Part shown: positions 1-9,007 of the stretch, one piece after another | Numbering within the stretch: the stretch's first letter is position 1 | Layout: each line of letters begins with the position of its first letter | From: Sphingobacterium griseoflavum | GTDB taxonomy: Bacteria > Bacteroidota > Bacteroidia > Sphingobacteriales > Sphingobacteriaceae | Length of the DNA: 64,000 nucleotides | Assembly (NCBI RefSeq): GCF_014653155.1 | Contig: NZ_BNAF01000011.1 | Coordinates: 62,001 to 126,000, forward strand | Direction: 5' to 3' | Notes under the pieces: generated by a model | Databases searched by the model: none | The model's input: only the letters and a program-made list of their open reading frames with translations | Told to the model about the DNA's origin: nothing | Position numbers and translations under genes: made by a program

Positions 1-1
1 T

Positions 2-1300
2 AAAAATGACGTGGATGTTGTGGTTGTTGGAAGCGGTATAGATTTCGCAAGTAAGCTCGGCGAGCAGTTACATACCAAAGTAGCCGTTTACAAGAATTTC
101 GGCACTGCTATGCTGGTACACGACAACATCAATATTGAGTTTGTGGGGGCCCGGAAAGAATCTTACCGATCAAACTCCCGTAACCCTTCTGTGGAAGATG
201 GCACATTGGAAGACGATCAGCATAGACGCGATTTTACCATCAATGCGATGGCTTATGGATTGAATGCACAAAATTTCGGGCAGTTGCTGGATCCCTTCCA
301 TGGTCGTCAAGACATCGAACTGCGAACTATCCGTACACCGCTGGATCCAGATATTACGTTTTCAGACGATCCATTGCGCATGATGCGGGCCGTCCGTTTT
401 GCCTCACAATTGGGTTTCAAGATTGATGCACTCGCACTCGCATCGATGGTATCCAAGGCCGAGCGTATACAGATTATATCGAAAGAACGTATAATCGAAG
501 AGTTGAATAAAATTGTTCTTTCCCCGAAGCCATCCGTTGGTTTTCGATATCTTTTCGATACGGGTCTATTGAAGTTGATCTTCCCCGCGATGCAAGACCT
601 CCACGGGGTGGACGTCATCGACGGACGGGGGCATAAGGACAACTTTTACCATACCCTTGAAGTGTTGGATAACATCGCGGAATACAGTTCCGATCTGTGG
701 TTACGTTGGGCTGCTATCATGCATGATATTGCAAAGCCGGCCACCAAAAGGTTTGATAAGCGAGCGGGATGGACCTTTCACGGACACGAGGATCGTGGTG
801 CCAAAATGGTGCCTAAGCTTTTTGCAGAATTAAAGCTGCCGTTAAATGATAAGATGAAGTTCGTGCAAAAATTGGTACAGCTGCACCTTCGTCCGATTGT
901 CTTGGCACAGGATATCGTTACTGATTCTGCTGTCCGCAGGCTCCTCTTTGATGCGGGGAACGATATCGATGCCCTGATGGCTTTGTGCCATGCGGATGTG
1001 ACGACCAAAAACGCGTACAAGAAAAGGAAATATCGAGACAACTTTGAATTGGTCAAACAAAAGTTGCGCGATGTGGAAGAACGTGATCAGATCCGAAACT
1101 GGCAACCACCGGTGACAGGCGAGGACATTATGGAGCTGTTCGATTTGAAGCCCGGCCGCATCATTGGTAAGATCAAAAACGCGATGCGAGAGGCTATTCT
1201 AGAGGGAGATGTTGCCAATACGCGGGAGAGTGCCCTGAAGTTTGTCCTTCAGCAAGGTGAAAGTTTGGGACTCGTCCGTAAGAACACCGCGAAGCTTTAA
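2..1300 (+). CDS. cca: CCA-adding tRNA nucleotidyltransferase, 5' end outside window
   Basis: Adds or repairs the 3' CCA of tRNAs in the cytoplasm (family knowledge). The frame is open to the window edge and begins inside the nucleotidyltransferase core: the first residues, KNDVDVVVVGSG, contain the catalytic DxD, so the true start and the GG/RD nucleotide-binding motif lie upstream. Further on are RRDFTINAMAY and DPLRMMRAVRFA, typical of class II polyA polymerase/CCA enzymes, then an HD-domain motif (MHDIAKP) and a C-terminal helical part ending at TAA. About 433 residues are visible, so roughly 40-50 are missing. The two tRNA-Gln genes in this window do not encode CCA, so the organism needs this activity. 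A polyA polymerase is the alternative reading, less likely in this phylum. Confidence 0.92.
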   Translation, partial: KNDVDVVVVGSGIDFASKLGEQLHTKVAVYKNFGTAMLVHDNINIEFVGARKESYRSNSRNPSVEDGTLEDDQHRRDFTINAMAYGLNAQNFGQLLDPFHGRQDIELRTIRTPLDPDITFSDDPLRMMRAVRFASQLGFKIDALALASMVSKAERIQIISKERIIEELNKIVLSPKPSVGFRYLFDTGLLKLIFPAMQDLHGVDVIDGRGHKDNFYHTLEVLDNIAEYSSDLWLRWAAIMHDIAKPATKRFDKRAGWTFHGHEDRGAKMVPKLFAELKLPLNDKMKFVQKLVQLHLRPIVLAQDIVTDSAVRRLLFDAGNDIDALMALCHADVTTKNAYKKRKYRDNFELVKQKLRDVEERDQIRNWQPPVTGEDIMELFDLKPGRIIGKIKNAMREAILEGDVANTRESALKFVLQQGESLGLVRKNTAKL

Positions 1301-1359
1301 TTTTTTAAAATTTATTGTATTTTTATCCTTCGGTAAAAAACTAAACGATACAACAAAGA

Positions 1360-1947
1360 ATGGCTATTTACAGATTTCGAGTGACTTTTGAGGATTATGA
1401 GGATATCTACCGTGAAATTGATATGCCCTCAAAAGGTACATTTTTAGCGCTTCATGAGGCAATTCATCAATCGACAGGCTACAAAGCAGATGTTTCTTCT
1501 TCTTTCTATGTCAGTAATGACCAATGGAAGAAAGGCACGGAAATAGCACTTCTTCCTTCATCACGAAAAGCCGATACGGGCGTTCTGTTGATGGAAACCA
1601 TCCGCCTGAGCAAATTTATTGATGACCCACACCAAAAGTTCTATTATATATACAATTTTGACCGTCCTTATGATTTTCACGTTGAGCTGGTCAAGATCCT
1701 GAAAGAAGAGGATGGCAAAGTCTATCCTTTGATCTCGCGGGTGGTGGGCGATGCTCCGAAAAACGCTTCTGCAGCAAACTTCCCGTTATCCACTGGTATA
1801 GACGACGATGATGAGGATGAGGAGATTACAACCGACGAGACCGAATATGGCGTAGATGACGAAGAGGAATTCGATATGTTCGATGATGGTGAAAGTGAAG
1901 GCGAAGAGCAAAGCGAACAGAAAAGTGGGTACGAGGATGAATTTTAA
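1360..1947 (+). CDS. Plasmid pRiA4b ORF-3-like (IS1096 TnpR-type) protein with acidic tail
   Basis: 195 residues. The N-terminal 120 or so residues (starting MAIYRFRVTFEDYEDIYREI, later HEAIHQSTGYKADVSSSFYVSNDQW) match the pRiA4b ORF-3-like family, a small alpha/beta domain named after plasmid and IS1096 passenger genes whose biochemical role is not established. From about residue 145 the protein becomes a very acidic, probably disordered tail rich in Asp and Glu. It lies between cca and miaA on the same strand, 59 bases after cca, and a hairpin terminator follows it. No transposon ends are seen, so it behaves as a resident chromosomal gene. The position suggests, but does not show, a link to tRNA metabolism. 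Confidence 0.75.
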   Translation: MAIYRFRVTFEDYEDIYREIDMPSKGTFLALHEAIHQSTGYKADVSSSFYVSNDQWKKGTEIALLPSSRKADTGVLLMETIRLSKFIDDPHQKFYYIYNFDRPYDFHVELVKILKEEDGKVYPLISRVVGDAPKNASAANFPLSTGIDDDDEDEEITTDETEYGVDDEEEFDMFDDGESEGEEQSEQKSGYEDEF

Positions 1948-1980
1948 TCATTTATCAACGTGCAACACATACAGCAAATG

Positions 1981-2010
1981 CCTTAAGTTAATTACTTAAG
2001 GTATTTTTTT
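1981..2010 (+). terminator. Rho-independent terminator after the pRiA4b-like gene
   Basis: An 8-bp perfect stem, CCTTAAGT (1981-1988) with ACTTAAGG (1994-2001), has a 5-base loop and is followed by a T-rich run to 2010. It is AT-rich and so a weak hairpin. It sits directly before the miaA start at 2020, so it could also act in the miaA leader. Confidence 0.6.
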
Positions 2011-2019
2011 CACGGTAAT

Positions 2020-2922
2020 ATGAGGGAAAATAAAAAGCGGCTCCTTGTCGTTGTCGGGCCTACGGCTGTCGGAAAGACAGCATTGGCAATCCGATTGGCG
2101 CAACATTTTAAGACAGAGGTGCTGTCCGCAGACTCGAGGCAGTTCTATCGAGAAATGTCTGTTGGCACGGCAAAACCTACGCGGGAGGAATTGCAGCAGG
2201 TGCCCCATCATTTTGTGGATTCGCATACCGTTGCGGAGGAATATTCAGCGGGCGACTTCGAGCGTGATGCCTTGAAATTATTGGATAGTCTGTTTCTTGA
2301 ACATGACCATGTTGTACTTGTGGGTGGATCTGGTCTTTTTGTCCGAGCCCTTTGTGAGGGATTGGACAATTTCCCTAAGCCCCCAATGGCGGTTCGGGAC
2401 AAACTTAATGCGCTTCTCCACGAAAATGGTTTGGAGGTTCTGCAACAACGATTACAGAACGTAGATCCCGCATATTATGCAACGGCCGACATACAGAACC
2501 CGCAACGGGTTGTCCGTGCGCTGGAAGTTTTTGAAGCAACCGGCAAGCCCTTTTCATCTTTCCGACAGCAGGAAACCGTAGAAAGACCATTTGAAATTTG
2601 CACGATCGGTCTTAATATGGAACGATCTGAACTCTATGAGAGGATAAATCGGCGTGTAGATAACATGATGGACAACGGCTTATTGGAAGAGGTGAAATCG
2701 TTATTGCCTTATCGCGGCAAGCCGGCTCTACTGACTGTTGGGTATGCCGAAATATTCGATCACTTAAATGGCCAATGCAGCTTGGAGGACGCCGTTGATC
2801 GAATTAAACAGAACTCTAGACGATATGCCAAGCGGCAGATAACTTGGTTTAAGAAGTATGGAAATACACGCTGGTTTTTGCCAAATGCTTGGGACGAAAT
2901 TTTAGCCTATATAGGCCGTTAA
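2020..2922 (+). CDS. miaA: tRNA dimethylallyltransferase MiaA
   Basis: Transfers dimethylallyl from DMAPP to N6 of A37 in tRNAs that read UNN codons. The P-loop GPTAVGKT is at residues 13-20, the substrate segment DSRQFYREMSVGTAKP at 38-53, and the mid-region RVVRALEVFEATGKPFS and C-terminal QNSRRYAKRQITWFKK are typical of the family. At 300 residues it has normal length. The ATG lies 10 bases after a hairpin terminator, so it probably has its own promoter or depends on read-through. It faces ilvE across a bidirectional terminator. Confidence 0.97.
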   Translation: MRENKKRLLVVVGPTAVGKTALAIRLAQHFKTEVLSADSRQFYREMSVGTAKPTREELQQVPHHFVDSHTVAEEYSAGDFERDALKLLDSLFLEHDHVVLVGGSGLFVRALCEGLDNFPKPPMAVRDKLNALLHENGLEVLQQRLQNVDPAYYATADIQNPQRVVRALEVFEATGKPFSSFRQQETVERPFEICTIGLNMERSELYERINRRVDNMMDNGLLEEVKSLLPYRGKPALLTVGYAEIFDHLNGQCSLEDAVDRIKQNSRRYAKRQITWFKKYGNTRWFLPNAWDEILAYIGR

Positions 2923-2953
2923 AAAAAGGGACAATCCATGACCGTCCCTTTTT
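2923..2953. terminator. Bidirectional terminator between miaA and ilvE
   Basis: A 10-bp perfect stem pairs AAAAAGGGAC (2923-2932) with GTCCCTTTTT (2944-2953) around an 11-base loop. The A-run on one side and T-run on the other let it serve both converging genes; it starts immediately after the miaA stop codon. Confidence 0.88.
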
Positions 2954-2958
2954 CTATG

Positions 2959-4026
2959 CTATATAATAAAGTTCCAACCAAATGGATCTTCGATTTTACC
3001 GTAACGTAGCTGATTTAAGTAATCCAATACCTTGTTCGAGAACTCACGGCCCTCTACTGCTGGCAGTTCATAATCTTGACCCTCGAATCCGATTTTGGAG
3101 ATATGCGTTATTGTAGCAGCGGTCCCTGCGGCGAAGGCTTCGGTTACACGGCCATCTTTAATGCCATCCAACAACTCCTGTACGGATACCTTACGTTGCT
3201 CGGCTTTAAAGCCCCATTTCTCTGCAAGTTCCATAATCGTACGCCTCGTAACACCGTGTAAGATGGTGTCGCCGTGTGGAGTGATGATGGTATCGCCGAT
3301 ACGGAAAATAAGATTGGCGGTACCTGCTTCTTCGATGTATTTGTGTTCAGCGGCGTCGGTCCACATGATTTGATCGTAACCTTCGTCATTGGCTAATTGT
3401 GTCGGATAAAGCGATAGCGCATAGTTGCCCGCATTTTTGGAAAAACCTACGCCGCCTTCTGCCGCACGGGTGTAATGGGTTTCTACTTTCAAGCTGATGG
3501 GCTTACTGTAGTATGCACCTACTGGACAAGTGATGATTATAAACTTATAGGAGGCGGAGGGGTGCACACCTAATGCGGCCTCGGTAGCGAACATAAACGG
3601 CCTGATATATAAGGACGTTCCATCCAAAGCGGGCACCCAGGCCTTATCGACCTGTAGGAGCTCCTTCAGGCCTCCTAAGAAGATTTCCTCTGGTATCTCC
3701 GGCATCTGCAGGCGTCGTGCAGATTTGTTGAATCGTTCCCAATTTTTATCAGGACGAAAAATACTGACCGTGCCATCGGCAAATTTGTAACCTTTAATGC
3801 CTTCAAAGATTGATTGACCATAGTGTAAGGAAGACATGGAGGGACTTATGCGCATCTCGCCATATGGAACGATGCTGACGTCTGTCCATGCGCCGTTGTC
3901 ATAATTAGCCACCAGCATATGGTCTGACATGATTTGACCAAACTTCAGATTGTTGAAATCCACTTGCGAAAGTCTCGACTGTGTTGTCTGCTCTACGCGA
4001 ATGGAGGAGGTATTCGTCTCGCTCAT
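2959..4026 (-). CDS. ilvE: Branched-chain amino acid aminotransferase
   Basis: PLP-dependent class IV aminotransferase that interconverts leucine, isoleucine and valine with their 2-keto acids. The motif GVGFSKNAGNYALSLYP carries the lysine that should hold PLP (near residue 197). Also seen are SLHYGQSIFEGIKGYK near the N-terminus, YIEEAGTANLIFRI, and the C-terminal TITHISKIGFEGQDYELP. The 355-residue length fits the branched-chain type used by Bacteroidota. A GTG sits one codon upstream of the chosen ATG at 4026. The neighbouring GH3 gene upstream ends at 4100 with a small terminator between, so ilvE is probably transcribed on its own. Confidence 0.95.
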   Translation of the reverse strand: MSETNTSSIRVEQTTQSRLSQVDFNNLKFGQIMSDHMLVANYDNGAWTDVSIVPYGEMRISPSMSSLHYGQSIFEGIKGYKFADGTVSIFRPDKNWERFNKSARRLQMPEIPEEIFLGGLKELLQVDKAWVPALDGTSLYIRPFMFATEAALGVHPSASYKFIIITCPVGAYYSKPISLKVETHYTRAAEGGVGFSKNAGNYALSLYPTQLANDEGYDQIMWTDAAEHKYIEEAGTANLIFRIGDTIITPHGDTILHGVTRRTIMELAEKWGFKAEQRKVSVQELLDGIKDGRVTEAFAAGTAATITHISKIGFEGQDYELPAVEGREFSNKVLDYLNQLRYGKIEDPFGWNFII

Positions 4027-4057
4027 CACATTAAAAATTAAGAATGTGCAATTTAGG

Positions 4058-4078
4058 AAAAAAGAATCAAAAGATTCT
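4058..4078 (-). terminator. Terminator after the GH3-family gene
   Basis: On the minus strand a 6-bp stem (AGAATC/GATTCT, plus-strand 4063-4068 and 4073-4078) with a 4-base loop is followed by six T. It is short and AT-rich but properly placed, 22 bases after the GH3 stop and before the ilvE start. Confidence 0.55.
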
Positions 4079-4099
4079 CACCTCGATGATCGCTATTGT

Positions 4100-5614
4100 T
4101 TATTGATTGATGATTTTGAGGAGATCATCCAAGTAGGAACGATCGTTTGCTAGCCGAGGAACCTTATTTTGTCCGCCCAACTTTCCGCGAGAAGCCATCC
4201 AACGGTAGAAGAGATTTTTTTCTGCGTTGTGGACGATTGGGAAGGACAATGCCATGTCTTTGTAACGTTTGGCATCATAATCCGAATTGATCTCACGCAA
4301 GGTGTTGTCCAATATTTCGCAAAATTCCTGGAAGTTGCGCGGTTCTCGTTCAAACTCAATAATCCATTCATGCGCACCGGCTTTACCCTTATCGAAATAT
4401 ACCGGCCCCGCCGTGTAATCTTTGATAATGGCTTCTGTTATTTGGCAAGCTCGCTGCAAGGCGTGTTCGGCATTGTCGACGATGACCTCTTCACCGAACG
4501 CGTTGATGTAGTGTTTGGTTCTGCCGGATATCTGAAAACGATAGGGGGACAGTGACGTAAAGCGAATGGTATCACCAATCTTATAGCGCCATAGGCCCGC
4601 ATTGGTAGATATAATTAGTGCATAGTTTTTATGGAGCGCGACCTCGTGCAAAGCGAGCGTTTGTGGATGCTCTTCGTGCATATGCTCGACAGGAAGAAAT
4701 TCGTAATAGATACCATAATCCAGCATCAATAGCAAATCTTCGGAACCGGACTGATCCTGCAATCCGAAATAACCTTCTGAAGCATTGTAATTTTCCAGGT
4801 AATACATGTTTTCGGAAGGGATGAGTTGCTTGAACTGTTCCCGGTAGGGTTTGAAGCTTACGCCACCGTGCCCATAAAACTCCAGATTAGGCCATACCTC
4901 CATGAGGTTTTCCTTGCCGGTCAACTCCAGCACTCGCTTCGCCATGACGATGTTCCAAGTGGGGACGCCGGCGAGACTAGTTACATTCTCTTTGATTGTA
5001 ATCGATGCTATTTGGTCGATTTTTTCTTCAAAATTTGGATTTAAAGTCACCTCCAAGTTCGGGGTACGCTTAAATTCAGCCCAAAAAGGTAAATTACGAA
5101 TAAGGATAGAGGAGAGATCGCCGTAGTAGGAGTCTGGGCTGAAATTATTTATTTGCGAGGAGCCACCAATTACAACGGACTTACCCGTAAACACTTTATT
5201 GTCGGGCTTATTGTGGCAATAGATCGACAGCATGTCTTTACCGCCCTGATAGTGGCAATCTTCCAATGCTTCCATGCTCACTGGAATAAATTTCGATCGA
5301 TCAGATGTTGTTCCGGATGATTTAGCAAACCATTTTACATCGGTGGGCCATAGCAGATTTTGCTCGCCTTTGATCATGCGTTCTACATAGCCTTTGATAT
5401 GGTCGTAATCTTGGATAGGAACCCTGTTCTTGTATTCTTCTGGCGTAAGGATACTGGTATAATCATACTTTTTTCCCCATTCTGTCGCTTCGGCTGTTGC
5501 AATAAGACTTTGGAACCATTCATCTTGGACATCATGGGGATATTTCATGAAAAGCTCGATCTGATGAATGCGCTTTTTCATAATCCACGTGAAGAGAGAA
5601 TTGAGTAATTCCAT
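4100..5614 (-). CDS. GH3-family acyl-adenylate-forming protein
   Basis: 504 residues resembling the GH3 auxin-responsive promoter family, which in plants adenylates carboxylic acids such as jasmonate or auxin and conjugates them to amino acids. The ATP-binding signature AKSSGTTSDRSKFIPVS is near residue 110, and the later conserved blocks LENYNASEGYFGLQ, LWRYKIGDTIRF and INAFGEEVIVDNAE are all present, so the adenylation fold looks complete. Substrates of bacterial members are unknown. It is the last gene of a minus-strand run recJ-lptB-GH3, with only 27 bases from lptB. That links it to envelope genes by position only. Confidence 0.88.
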   Translation of the reverse strand: MELLNSLFTWIMKKRIHQIELFMKYPHDVQDEWFQSLIATAEATEWGKKYDYTSILTPEEYKNRVPIQDYDHIKGYVERMIKGEQNLLWPTDVKWFAKSSGTTSDRSKFIPVSMEALEDCHYQGGKDMLSIYCHNKPDNKVFTGKSVVIGGSSQINNFSPDSYYGDLSSILIRNLPFWAEFKRTPNLEVTLNPNFEEKIDQIASITIKENVTSLAGVPTWNIVMAKRVLELTGKENLMEVWPNLEFYGHGGVSFKPYREQFKQLIPSENMYYLENYNASEGYFGLQDQSGSEDLLLMLDYGIYYEFLPVEHMHEEHPQTLALHEVALHKNYALIISTNAGLWRYKIGDTIRFTSLSPYRFQISGRTKHYINAFGEEVIVDNAEHALQRACQITEAIIKDYTAGPVYFDKGKAGAHEWIIEFEREPRNFQEFCEILDNTLREINSDYDAKRYKDMALSFPIVHNAEKNLFYRWMASRGKLGGQNKVPRLANDRSYLDDLLKIINQ

Positions 5615-5641
5615 AGTTAAGTACTGTCTGTGGGCTTTTGT

Positions 5642-6376
5642 TTATAGCTTTTTTCTTCGTAGTTCGAAATGACGACCGAGATAAAACTTACGGGCGAGCT
5701 CATTATCCGCGATCTCCTCGGGCGTGCCGGTGAGCATTATTTTCCCTTCGGTCAGCAGATAGGCTCTATCAGTTATCGACAATGTTTCCTGCACATTGTG
5801 GTCAGTAATGAGTACGCCGATATTCTTTCGCTTCAATTTTGAGACAATGGTCTGTATTTCTTCCACAGCAATAGGATCCACGCCGGCAAATGGCTCATCG
5901 AGCAGGATAAAATTTGGGTTAGCAGCCAGTGCGCGTGCAATTTCTGTCCTTCGCCTTTCCCCTCCAGAAAGGAGGTCGCCCCGATTTTTACGTACCCTGT
6001 TCAGGCTAAACTCTGCCAGTAGCTCTTCGAGTTTTTCTACACGCTCTTGCTTATTTGGATAGTGGATCTCCAAGACAGCTAAAATGTTGTTTTCTACAGA
6101 AAGCTTTCGAAAGACAGATGCTTCCTGCGCAAGGTAACCGATGCCTTTCTGAGCCCGCTGGAACATGGCGTCCTGCGTGATTTCTTGCTCGTCCAAAAAT
6201 ACCTGGCCATCGTTTGGCTTTATCAGGCCGACGATCATATAAAAGGAAGTGGTTTTCCCTGCCCCGTTAGGACCCAGCAAACCGACGATTTCACCCTGTT
6301 CCACATGGAAAGATACGTCGTTGACAACGGTGCGCTGTTTATACTTCTTGATTAAATTTTCGGCCCTTAAAATCAT
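5642..6376 (-). CDS. lptB: LPS export ABC transporter ATP-binding protein LptB
   Basis: Cytoplasmic ATPase of the LptBFGC complex that extracts lipopolysaccharide from the inner membrane. Walker A GPNGAGKT is at residues 35-42, the ABC signature LSGGERRR at about 136-143, Walker B ILLDEPFAGVDP at about 157-168, and the switch histidine in LITDHNVQETL. The signature and the segment GIGYLAQEASVFRKLSVENN are diagnostic for LptB among ABC ATPases. It has normal length (244 residues). It lies 32 bases downstream of recJ and 27 upstream of the GH3 gene, consistent with one transcript. Confidence 0.96.
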   Translation of the reverse strand: MILRAENLIKKYKQRTVVNDVSFHVEQGEIVGLLGPNGAGKTTSFYMIVGLIKPNDGQVFLDEQEITQDAMFQRAQKGIGYLAQEASVFRKLSVENNILAVLEIHYPNKQERVEKLEELLAEFSLNRVRKNRGDLLSGGERRRTEIARALAANPNFILLDEPFAGVDPIAVEEIQTIVSKLKRKNIGVLITDHNVQETLSITDRAYLLTEGKIMLTGTPEEIADNELARKFYLGRHFELRRKKL

Positions 6377-6408
6377 CTGTTCCTTAAACGTTTGATTACA
6401 AATATATT

Positions 6409-8103
6409 TTAATATCGAATCGCTTTGATATTTAATTGTAAATTCTTTTTTCCGCGCCAGTTGTTTTCTTCAATGGTATAGCAAATATCAAAAGGTTTTC
6501 CGGCGTTTATATGATCGATATGACTCGCTAATCCGAAGCCAATGCAATCAAAACGATGAACACCTTCTTGGTGTACCGTAATCTTAATATGGTTGCTTCC
6601 AACGACATAGCCCGTGCCATAGACGTTGCGGCTCAAAAGAATTGGCGCCTCGTTATGAGGTCCAAAAGGCTCAAACTGGCGAAGTAAGCGGTAAAACTTG
6701 GCATCGATATCTTGAAAAGCCAGTTCTGCTTCGATCAACACTTCCTGTTGAAGCATTTCTGGTTTTATATTGCTGCTTACTACCTGTTCGAATTTTTCTT
6801 GAAAAGCGGGCACGTTTTCCAAACTCATGGTTAAGCCCGCTGCATACTTATGCCCGCCATATTGTTCAAGTAGATCGCTGCATTCACTAAGCGCTTCGTA
6901 AAGATCAAAGCCTATCACAGATCGCGCCGAGCCGGCAATATGACCGTTCGTTTGTGTCAAAATGATGGTGGGGCGGTAATATTTCTCCGTTAATCGCGAA
7001 GCTACAATACCGATCACCCCTTTGTGCCAATCCTCCTTAAACAATACCGTGGATTTTCTAGCCTTTAATATTTCATCATTGTTGATGATTGCTAAGGCCT
7101 CTTCCGTTATTTTAAGGTCGAAATCCTTCCGCAGGTTATTTTGGTCGTCTACGGTCACAGAGAAATCCTTTGCCTCTTGCAGCGACTTGGATATCAGTAA
7201 TTTGACGGCATCTTTTGCATGCTCGATCCTGCCCGCCGCATTGATACGTGGTCCAATTTGAAAAACGATGTCATTCACTGAGAATTGACCTGTCTTGTTG
7301 GACGAAAGGTTGATCAAGGCCTGCAATCCGCAGTTGGGATTGGTATTCAATTTCTTCAGCCCAAAATGGGTCAAGATCCGATTTTCTCCGGTTATAGGTA
7401 CAATGTCAGACGCAATGCTAACGGCCACTAAATCCAAATACTGGTAAGCAAGTTGGATGTCCATCGCATTTTTTTGTATAAAGGCTTGGATGATCTTGAA
7501 GCCGATGCCACATCCCGATAGTTCTTTATAAGGATAAGGGCAGTCTATACGCTTAGGATCGAGTACGGCAACGGCGTCGGGTATATGGTCGCCGGGCAAA
7601 TGGTGGTCGCCTATGATAAAGTCAATGCCTTTTGCTTTCGCGTAGCTTACTTTGTCGATAGCCTTGATACCACAGTCGAGCGCAATAATTAACGAAAAGC
7701 CATTTGCTGCCGCGTAGTCTACCCCTGCCAAGGAGATACCATATCCCTCGAGGTACCGATCGGGGATGTAAAATTCCAGCCCCGAATGAAAGTCACGGAA
7801 AAAACTGTAAACGACAGACACCGCGGTTGTGCCATCCACGTCATAGTCGCCGTAAATGAGTATTTTCTCCTTATTGCCAATGGCCTGTTCGATTCGTGAG
7901 ATGGCTTTTTCCATGTCACGCATCAAAAAGGGGTCGTGCAACATGTCCAACATGGGGCGGAAGAATTGTTTGGCGGTGTCGAAGGTGCTGATGCCGCGAT
8001 TTAAAAGCAACTCCGCAATAACCGAGTTTACGCCCAGCTCATCACGTAGTTTGTTCGTTTTTTTGACATCATTTTTTGGCTTTACTACCCACCTTTTTTG
8101 CAT
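6409..8103 (-). CDS. recJ: Single-stranded-DNA-specific 5'-3' exonuclease RecJ
   Basis: Degrades single-stranded DNA in RecF-pathway recombination and mismatch repair. DHH-family motifs are clear: DYDVDGT at residues 86-92, DHH at 166-168 within IIGDHHLPGDHIPDAVAVLDP, ALDCG near 142, and the DHHA1 segment GRINAAGRIEHA. A C-terminal OB-like part (EAPILLSRNVYGTGYVVGSNHIKITV) follows GGHKYAAGLTM. 564 residues is the usual bacterial length. It is the first gene of the recJ-lptB-GH3 run and is divergent from the metallo-hydrolase gene, whose likely promoter box overlaps the recJ start codon. Confidence 0.96.
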   Translation of the reverse strand: MQKRWVVKPKNDVKKTNKLRDELGVNSVIAELLLNRGISTFDTAKQFFRPMLDMLHDPFLMRDMEKAISRIEQAIGNKEKILIYGDYDVDGTTAVSVVYSFFRDFHSGLEFYIPDRYLEGYGISLAGVDYAAANGFSLIIALDCGIKAIDKVSYAKAKGIDFIIGDHHLPGDHIPDAVAVLDPKRIDCPYPYKELSGCGIGFKIIQAFIQKNAMDIQLAYQYLDLVAVSIASDIVPITGENRILTHFGLKKLNTNPNCGLQALINLSSNKTGQFSVNDIVFQIGPRINAAGRIEHAKDAVKLLISKSLQEAKDFSVTVDDQNNLRKDFDLKITEEALAIINNDEILKARKSTVLFKEDWHKGVIGIVASRLTEKYYRPTIILTQTNGHIAGSARSVIGFDLYEALSECSDLLEQYGGHKYAAGLTMSLENVPAFQEKFEQVVSSNIKPEMLQQEVLIEAELAFQDIDAKFYRLLRQFEPFGPHNEAPILLSRNVYGTGYVVGSNHIKITVHQEGVHRFDCIGFGLASHIDHINAGKPFDICYTIEENNWRGKKNLQLNIKAIRY

Positions 8104-8110
8104 ATCTTTG
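8103..8110 (+). promoter_or_regulatory. Bacteroidota -7 box TATCTTTG for the metallo-hydrolase
   Basis: A perfect match to TAnnTTTG, followed by CACC. It overlaps the recJ start codon on the other strand and would give the hydrolase gene a leader of about 100 bases. No clear TTG/TTTG -33 element is found at the expected distance, so the assignment is tentative. Confidence 0.4.
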
Positions 8111-8216
8111 CACCTGTATTAACGTGTAAATATACGTTTTGTAAATTGGTTTACCTAATAGATGGCCGCTCGGAAGAACGAATCCGTTGTGGCATACGTT
8201 ATTATAAAAATAAAAA

Positions 8217-9002
8217 ATGATTCAGGCATATTCTCTTTACGAAGGTTCTTTTTCTGTTGACGCATCGAAGGAGTTTGTTCCCTTCGATCCCGAAAAAGAT
8301 GATCCCTTAAGCCGTAAGGGCTCCATATTCGTTCATGTACATCCTATTCTCATCGTATCGGACGATGGCCTTATCCTCTGCGATACCGGCTTGGGCTTTA
8401 CAGATGAGCAGAATGCATTGTTGATACATCAAAATATTCGAAACTTGGGCTATGAGCCTGAAGATGTCAAGTATGTGTTGATGTCCCATCTGCATAAAGA
8501 CCATACCGGTGGAATGGTAGATTTCAAGGACGGTAAGGCGCGCATTGCATTCCCAAATGCCGAATATTATGTGCAGCGAGGTGAATGGGAATCTGCTTTC
8601 AGCGGTGAAAACCCATCGTATAAAACTGAGATATTCGACGTCCTCCACCGAAGTGGTAACTTGGTATTGCTTGAGGGCGACGGGAAGATCAACGGTATGA
8701 TTTCGTACGAGGTAAATGGCGCGCATACGCCCTTTCACCAAGCTTTTCATATCCATGTCGGTGGCGAACATTACTTTTTCGGCGGAGATGTGCTTTCTGA
8801 ACCCGCGGAGATCTTCAAAAATTTTATCGCGAAATATGATTACGACGGAAGGTTAGCTAGAGACCTAAGAAAACAGTATTGGGAAGAAGGTCGAGCAAAT
8901 GATTGGACCTATCTTTTCTATCATTCCAAAAGTATAGTCATCGGCAAAGGTGAGCAAAGCGAAGATGGCGCCTATAAGATTGTCGACGTGGCCGTGCAAT
9001 AA
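8217..9002 (+). CDS. MBL-fold metallo-hydrolase
   Basis: 261-residue metallo-beta-lactamase-fold enzyme expected to bind two metal ions. HLHKDH is at residues 91-96, followed by a histidine in NGAHTPFHQ, the bridging aspartate in FFGGDVLSEP, and a last histidine candidate in FYHSKS. The arrangement resembles lactonase-type and general MBL hydrolases; substrate cannot be told from sequence. No signal peptide, so cytoplasmic. It is monocistronic: divergent from recJ and closed by a strong hairpin at 9008-9049. Confidence 0.85.
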   Translation: MIQAYSLYEGSFSVDASKEFVPFDPEKDDPLSRKGSIFVHVHPILIVSDDGLILCDTGLGFTDEQNALLIHQNIRNLGYEPEDVKYVLMSHLHKDHTGGMVDFKDGKARIAFPNAEYYVQRGEWESAFSGENPSYKTEIFDVLHRSGNLVLLEGDGKINGMISYEVNGAHTPFHQAFHIHVGGEHYFFGGDVLSEPAEIFKNFIAKYDYDGRLARDLRKQYWEEGRANDWTYLFYHSKSIVIGKGEQSEDGAYKIVDVAVQ

Positions 9003-9007
9003 TTAGG

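Noticed and set aside
1360..1947. Mobile element around the IS1096/pRiA4b-type gene
   Set aside because: No inverted repeats, transposase or target duplication nearby.
8307..8771. 154-codon minus-strand open frame
   Set aside because: Antisense to the MBL-fold hydrolase, whose metal ligands are intact.
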